Source: JAAXKN01 sp050258415 (GTDB lineage: Bacteria; Bacteroidota; Ignavibacteria; Ignavibacteriales; SURF-24). Taken from it: a DNA stretch of 6,955 nucleotides. The notes under the pieces were generated by a model. The model was not told where the DNA came from. It saw only the letters and a program-made list of their open reading frames with translations, and did no database searches. The stretch covers positions 1 through 6,955 of the forward strand of contig JBLMYS010000129.1 in the NCBI GenBank assembly GCA_050258415.1, in the 5' to 3' direction. Positions 6,071 to 6,955 of this stretch are shown here, piece after piece (positions within the stretch are counted from its first letter, which is position 1; every line of letters begins with the position of its first letter). A program made the position numbers and the translations under genes.

Positions 6071-6955
6071 CAGCTTGTCCTTGGCGACTTCAATACTGAT
6101 TTTCTTGCCGCGGATCTGGTTGTCCTGCATTACCTCAATTATTTCGCCGACGTACTTTTCGGGGACGTTGACGAAAGTGAATTTATCGAACATATCGATC
6201 TCGCCGATGATTTTACCGGGGAGTCCCGTTTCACCTGCAATTGCGCCAACGATATCGCCCGGCTTAACCTTGTCTTTTTTACCTACATTAAGGAAAAGTC
6301 TTGCCACGGGGCCGTCGCCTTTACCAAGGTTTCCTTTTTTGGAGCGGTCCTTTTTGCCCGTTTCTCCCCAGAAGTCGTCGAGTTTGCGGTTTTCTTTTCT
6401 GCGGTCATCCTTTTTGCGGTCATCAGATCTTTTTCTGTCGTCATTTCGCCCCTCTTTTCTGCGTCCGTCTTTCCTGCGGTCACCTCTTCCAGAGTCTTCC
6501 CAGGAGAATGACTCCCTTGCTTCAGGCACGAATTCAGGGGTTTCCATTTCGCTCTGGAAATTCATCTTCATCATTGCCGCGGCAATATCAAGCGAGCTGT
6601 TTTCTTCATCGATAAGCTTTTCAACAAAACGGACGTACTTTTTAAGTCCGCCTTCTTTGATGGTCTTCCTGATCTCGTCCAGGAAAATACCTGCCTTAAC
6701 TTCTCTTACGTCGTCAAAGGAGGGAACTTCCATAAGTTTCATTTTTGTCTTTGTATACTTCTGAATATCTTTCAGGCGGTAGAGGTCGCGCCCGGTGACA
6801 AAAGTAAAGGCACGGCCCGACTTTCCTGCGCGGCCTGTTCTGCCGATCCTGTGGACGTAGTACTCTTCGTCCTGGGGCATGTCGTAGTTAAAGACGGCTT
6901 CAACGTTTTCGACGTCAAGGCCTCTTGCTGCGACGTCGGTTGCAATGAGGATTTC
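6068..6955 (-). CDS. DEAD-box ATP-dependent RNA helicase, C-terminal part, with DbpA-type RNA-binding domain (partial)
   Basis: The frame stays open to the right edge, so the true start lies outside; the methionine at 6880 is internal. The 295 residues visible begin with helicase motif V (ATDVAARGLDV, residues 5-15) and motif VI (HRIGRTGR, 35-42), the end of the second RecA domain. A helical extension follows. Then comes a basic, Arg/Asp/Lys-rich linker at about 156-192 (6380-6490). Residues about 216-295 form a DbpA-type RNA-binding domain (ARLFLNVGKKDKVKPGDIVG near its start, KFTFVNVP near its middle). In DbpA/YxiN this domain grips 23S rRNA. In CsdA/DeaD-like proteins the same layout serves ribosome assembly and cold-shock RNA unwinding. 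The N-terminal RecA domain with the Q, Walker A and DEAD motifs is not in the window. It converges on the thioesterase-like gene with a 2-base gap. Confidence 0.95.
   Translation of the reverse strand, partial: EILIATDVAARGLDVENVEAVFNYDMPQDEEYYVHRIGRTGRAGKSGRAFTFVTGRDLYRLKDIQKYTKTKMKLMEVPSFDDVREVKAGIFLDEIRKTIKEGGLKKYVRFVEKLIDEENSSLDIAAAMMKMNFQSEMETPEFVPEARESFSWEDSGRGDRRKDGRRKEGRNDDRKRSDDRKKDDRRKENRKLDDFWGETGKKDRSKKGNLGKGDGPVARLFLNVGKKDKVKPGDIVGAIAGETGLPGKIIGEIDMFDKFTFVNVPEKYVGEIIEVMQDNQIRGKKISIEVAKDKL
6380..6490 (-). repeat. Degenerate in-frame repeat encoding the Arg/Asp/Lys-rich helicase linker
   Basis: GCGGTCATC recurs at 6401-6409 and 6416-6424, 15 bases (5 codons) apart, and a variant GCGGTCACC occurs at 6476-6484. 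Between them lie related T-rich segments. On the coding strand the units give DDRKK- and DRRK-like peptides. The spacing is a multiple of three, so expansion or contraction would keep the reading frame. Such low-complexity basic tails on helicases add non-specific RNA affinity. Confidence 0.6.

Noticed and set aside
6075..6764. 229-codon plus-strand ORF antisense to the helicase
   Set aside because: It is a Ser/Leu/Phe-rich shadow of the helicase frame, with helicase motifs and the DbpA domain clearly on the minus strand.
6068..6880. Complete helicase gene starting at the Met at 6880
   Set aside because: The frame continues to the window edge and encodes helicase motif V upstream of that Met, so the gene is truncated by the window.

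Overview
The window is an ordinary-looking stretch of bacterial chromosome with seven protein-coding genes. One runs off the right edge. No tRNA, rRNA, CRISPR array, transposase or phage gene is visible. Several traits would fit the Bacteroidota/Chlorobiota/Ignavibacteriota group: the protein styles, Shine-Dalgarno (SD) sites of the GGAGG/AAGAGG type, moderate base composition, and a DEAD-box helicase ending in a DbpA-type RNA-binding domain. That placement is an inference from style, not a phylogenetic result.

Left part (1-1028): a plus-strand gene encodes an unrecognised exported or membrane-anchored protein with a CxxC pair and a long charged, probably coiled-coil, middle. It meets the next gene tail to tail. 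The 96-base gap holds a striking 61-bp imperfect palindrome (953-1013) with a GC-rich core and AT-rich arms, resembling a REP-type element or a bidirectional terminator.

Centre (1029-5076), all minus strand: a YbaK/EbsC-family aminoacyl-tRNA deacylase, then a tight two-gene operon of an NfeD-family membrane serine protease followed by a slipin (stomatin/SPFH) protein, a well-known membrane quality-control pair. Upstream of these lies a saccharopine dehydrogenase-family NAD(P)-dependent enzyme, probably of the lysine 6-dehydrogenase type.

Right part (5077-6955): a divergent intergenic region with clustered inverted and direct repeats separates the dehydrogenase from a plus-strand type II thioesterase-like gene. 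This thioesterase is the most unusual gene here. Its nucleophile elbow reads GHGLG instead of GHSxG, so the catalytic serine is glycine, while the Asp and His positions look preserved. No PKS or NRPS gene is in view. It ends 2 bp from the end of the convergent, partial DEAD-box RNA helicase, and both stop codons lie within one palindromic octamer.

I found no complete novel multi-gene system. The points most worth checking are the serine-less thioesterase, the 61-bp palindrome and the unknown exported CxxC protein.
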